Of a DNA stretch of 64,000 bases, positions 62,453 through 64,000 are shown in pieces. The position numbers and the translations under genes were made by a program. Position 1 is the first letter of the stretch. Each line of letters opens with the position of its first letter. This DNA comes from Candidatus Melainabacteria bacterium (GTDB taxonomy: Bacteria; Cyanobacteriota; Vampirovibrionia; Obscuribacterales; Obscuribacteraceae): the NCBI GenBank assembly GCA_003151275.1, contig PLXC01000020.1, positions 62,001 through 126,000 on the forward strand, given 5' to 3'. Under the pieces are notes generated by a model. That model ran no database searches. It was not told where the DNA came from and saw only the letters and a program-made list of their open reading frames with translations.

Positions 62453-64000
62453 TTAAGCTTGTGAAACGTGAGATTTTGGTGGAACGATGGCGTGTTTTCC
62501 ACTTAGTTTCTGCGGTTTTTGATCATAGAACATAATATGCGCAACTAGGGCGGCACCACCAGCCGCTGCCAATAAGAAGCAAATCATCGCTAAGCCGGGA
62601 TAGCCAAATACTTTGAAGTGAGTTTCCACTCTCATGAGCAAAGCCGCACCGATTATAAGTGCCGCAAGGATGAGTCCCGTAGTGATTCTGTTAGCAACCT
62701 TTTGAAACGAATCAGTGATTAGCTTTTCGTCTATTGCGTGCACTTCAACATGCAATTTATTGGAGGCAATCAAATCCAAAATTTTGTTGACTCTACTAGG
62801 TAGTTTGTCGGCGAAGTCTTTAGTCTCAATCATGCTGTTGAACATACCGGCAGGCGACATGCTCTTCATCATTCTCTGCTGAGTTAGATGTGCTGCATTT
62901 CTGCGCACAGACGCGTTCGGGTCAAACTCAGGATCCAGTGTTCTACCGACTTGATCAAGATTTAGCAACGTTTTTCCCAACATGGTCAATTCTGAAGGCA
63001 TTTTGAGACCGTGATCGGCAGTTGTTTTGGTTATGGCTAGAACAACCTTACCAATTTCCATATCCTGTATATTTGAGCCAAACGCTTGCTGCACCAATTC
63101 ATTGATTTGTTTGCGACAGACTGTTGGATCGAATTCTCTTCTGGTTTCGCCAATCTCAAACGCAATCTCTGCTGCAGCGTCCCCATGCCCTGAACTAACG
63201 GCAAGCAGTAGCTGAAGCAGCTTAGACTGGAGGTCTGGACTCACTCGTGCCACCATGCCTAAGTCGATCAGCCCAATTTTTTTATCCTCAGTCAGAAAGA
63301 CATTGCCAGGATGTGGGTCGGCATGGAAAAAACCGTCCACGAGAATCTGTTTTAAATAACAACGGAAAACTTCCTCGGCAAGAGGGCGCCCATCTAGTTC
63401 TAATTGTTCTAGTTTGGTAACCGCAGTAATTTTCTTGCCTGATACAAAATCCATTGTCAGCACTTTAGACGTGCTGTAATCGTGAATTGGCGCTGGCACC
63501 ACTATTAGAGGGAATTCTTTCAAGTTCTCTCTCATAGTATCCAGATTGCGTGCTTCTTTACGATAATCCAACTCTTCTAGGATTGTTTTACGAAACTCTT
63601 CTAACATTTTGCCGTATTCATACTTGCGACCGGTCTCGGTGTGTTGATCATAGAACTCAGCTACGTCAGCAAAGATTTCGAGGTCCTGAATGATGCTTTC
63701 GCGGATGCCGGGGCGCTGAATTTTGACGGCAACTTCACGGCCATTTCTCATCACCGCTTTGTGAATCTGCCCAAGGGAAGCCGCTGCCAGAGGTTGATCG
63801 TTGAATTCGGAAAATGCTTTTGAAATGCGTACGCCTAATTCGCTAACTACAATCTTCTCCACCTCACTGAAGCTGAACGGTTCGCAGTTGTCCTGCAGCC
63901 GCGATAGAGCTTCGAGATAAGCAGGTGGCAAGAAGTCAGGGCGTGTGGATAGCATCTGCCCGACTTTGACGAAGGCAGGACCTAGTTTTTCGAGGTCCTT
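62453..64000 (-). CDS. ubiB: UbiB/AarF/ABC1 atypical kinase (partial, N-terminus beyond window)
   Basis: The frame is open from the right edge to the stop at 62453 (516 codons seen). The first residues, LEKLGPAFVKVGQMLSTRP, are the KxGQ motif of the ABC1 family, so only the N-terminus is missing; the ATG at 63955 is internal. Further motifs are AAASLGQIHKA (Ala-rich loop), VAVKIQRPG (Lys), HADPHPGNVFL and GLIDLGMVA (catalytic and DFG-like). Two membrane helices close the C-terminus (about the last 85 residues). The family supports isoprenoid quinone or lipid metabolism at the membrane. Confidence 0.95.
   Translation of the reverse strand, partial: KDLEKLGPAFVKVGQMLSTRPDFLPPAYLEALSRLQDNCEPFSFSEVEKIVVSELGVRISKAFSEFNDQPLAAASLGQIHKAVMRNGREVAVKIQRPGIRESIIQDLEIFADVAEFYDQHTETGRKYEYGKMLEEFRKTILEELDYRKEARNLDTMRENLKEFPLIVVPAPIHDYSTSKVLTMDFVSGKKITAVTKLEQLELDGRPLAEEVFRCYLKQILVDGFFHADPHPGNVFLTEDKKIGLIDLGMVARVSPDLQSKLLQLLLAVSSGHGDAAAEIAFEIGETRREFDPTVCRKQINELVQQAFGSNIQDMEIGKVVLAITKTTADHGLKMPSELTMLGKTLLNLDQVGRTLDPEFDPNASVRRNAAHLTQQRMMKSMSPAGMFNSMIETKDFADKLPSRVNKILDLIASNKLHVEVHAIDEKLITDSFQKVANRITTGLILAALIIGAALLMRVETHFKVFGYPGLAMICFLLAAAGGAALVAHIMFYDQKPQKLSGKHAIVPPKSHVSQA

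Overview
The window is a chromosomal segment of a bacterium with moderate GC content. It is gene-dense, has short operons on both strands, and carries no rRNA or tRNA that I can recognise. My best guess for the organism is a non-photosynthetic relative of the Cyanobacteria (Vampirovibrionia/Melainabacteria, Obscuribacterales-like). That rests on a long IspH of cyanobacterial type, many TPR proteins and generally cyanobacteria-like housekeeping proteins. It is inference, since no phylogenetic marker was searched.

Layout. 1-5.6 kb (minus strand): a chemosensory operon, CheW, CheR-TPR, CheW, MCP and CheA (CheA cut by the left edge), arranged like Wsp-type systems. 6-9.2 kb: a HAD-domain protein, a zinc-ribbon/TPR/TM2 membrane protein and a pterin carbinolamine dehydratase. 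9.2-14 kb: a 16-bp tandem array, a tail-anchored pseudo-receiver, a 794-residue protein with a degenerate nuclease-like C-terminus, a HAD phosphatase and a small exported protein. 14-20 kb: IspH, a thioredoxin-reductase-like flavoprotein, a QueD-like protein, HemE and HemG. 20-26 kb: two paralogous zinc-ribbon methyltransferases at the two ends of a segment with a GT2 glycosyltransferase, a TPR protein, a sugar epimerase and a transposase-derived DNA-binding protein. 26-31 kb: Ppx/GppA-HD phosphatase, SRPBCC protein, and an operon of a helical protein, a LolA-like protein and an ICMT-like membrane methyltransferase. 31.5-40.2 kb: a co-directional cluster of alpha/beta hydrolase, enolase-superfamily epimerase, GH3-type adenylating enzyme, SDR, Mpo1-like protein, two more SDRs and a polytopic membrane protein; it looks like an uncharacterised lipid or acyl-amide pathway. 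40-64 kb: TPR protein, TrmJ, MFS transporter, secreted hydrolase, thioredoxin-TPR protein, GH31 glucosidase, acyl-CoA ligase, NarL-type regulator, GlsB-like protein, HtpX, FumC, FIST sensor protein, TonB-C-like protein, MEMO-AMMECR1 fusion, inactive M48-like protein, a FluG-like pair (glutamine-synthetase-like plus amidohydrolase), a 30-residue membrane microprotein and a UbiB/AarF kinase cut by the right edge.

The most unusual feature of the window is a dispersed intergenic palindrome, AACCGATATCGGTT (often extended to TAAACCGATATCGGTTTA). Seventeen copies, counting five imperfect ones, lie in six intergenic clusters and none lies in a gene. Within clusters most copies are 34-39 bp apart. 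One cluster lies just upstream of a gene whose product combines an IS1595-type zinc ribbon with a DprA-like winged helix and has no visible DDE catalytic core. A link between that protein and the palindromes is a hypothesis only.
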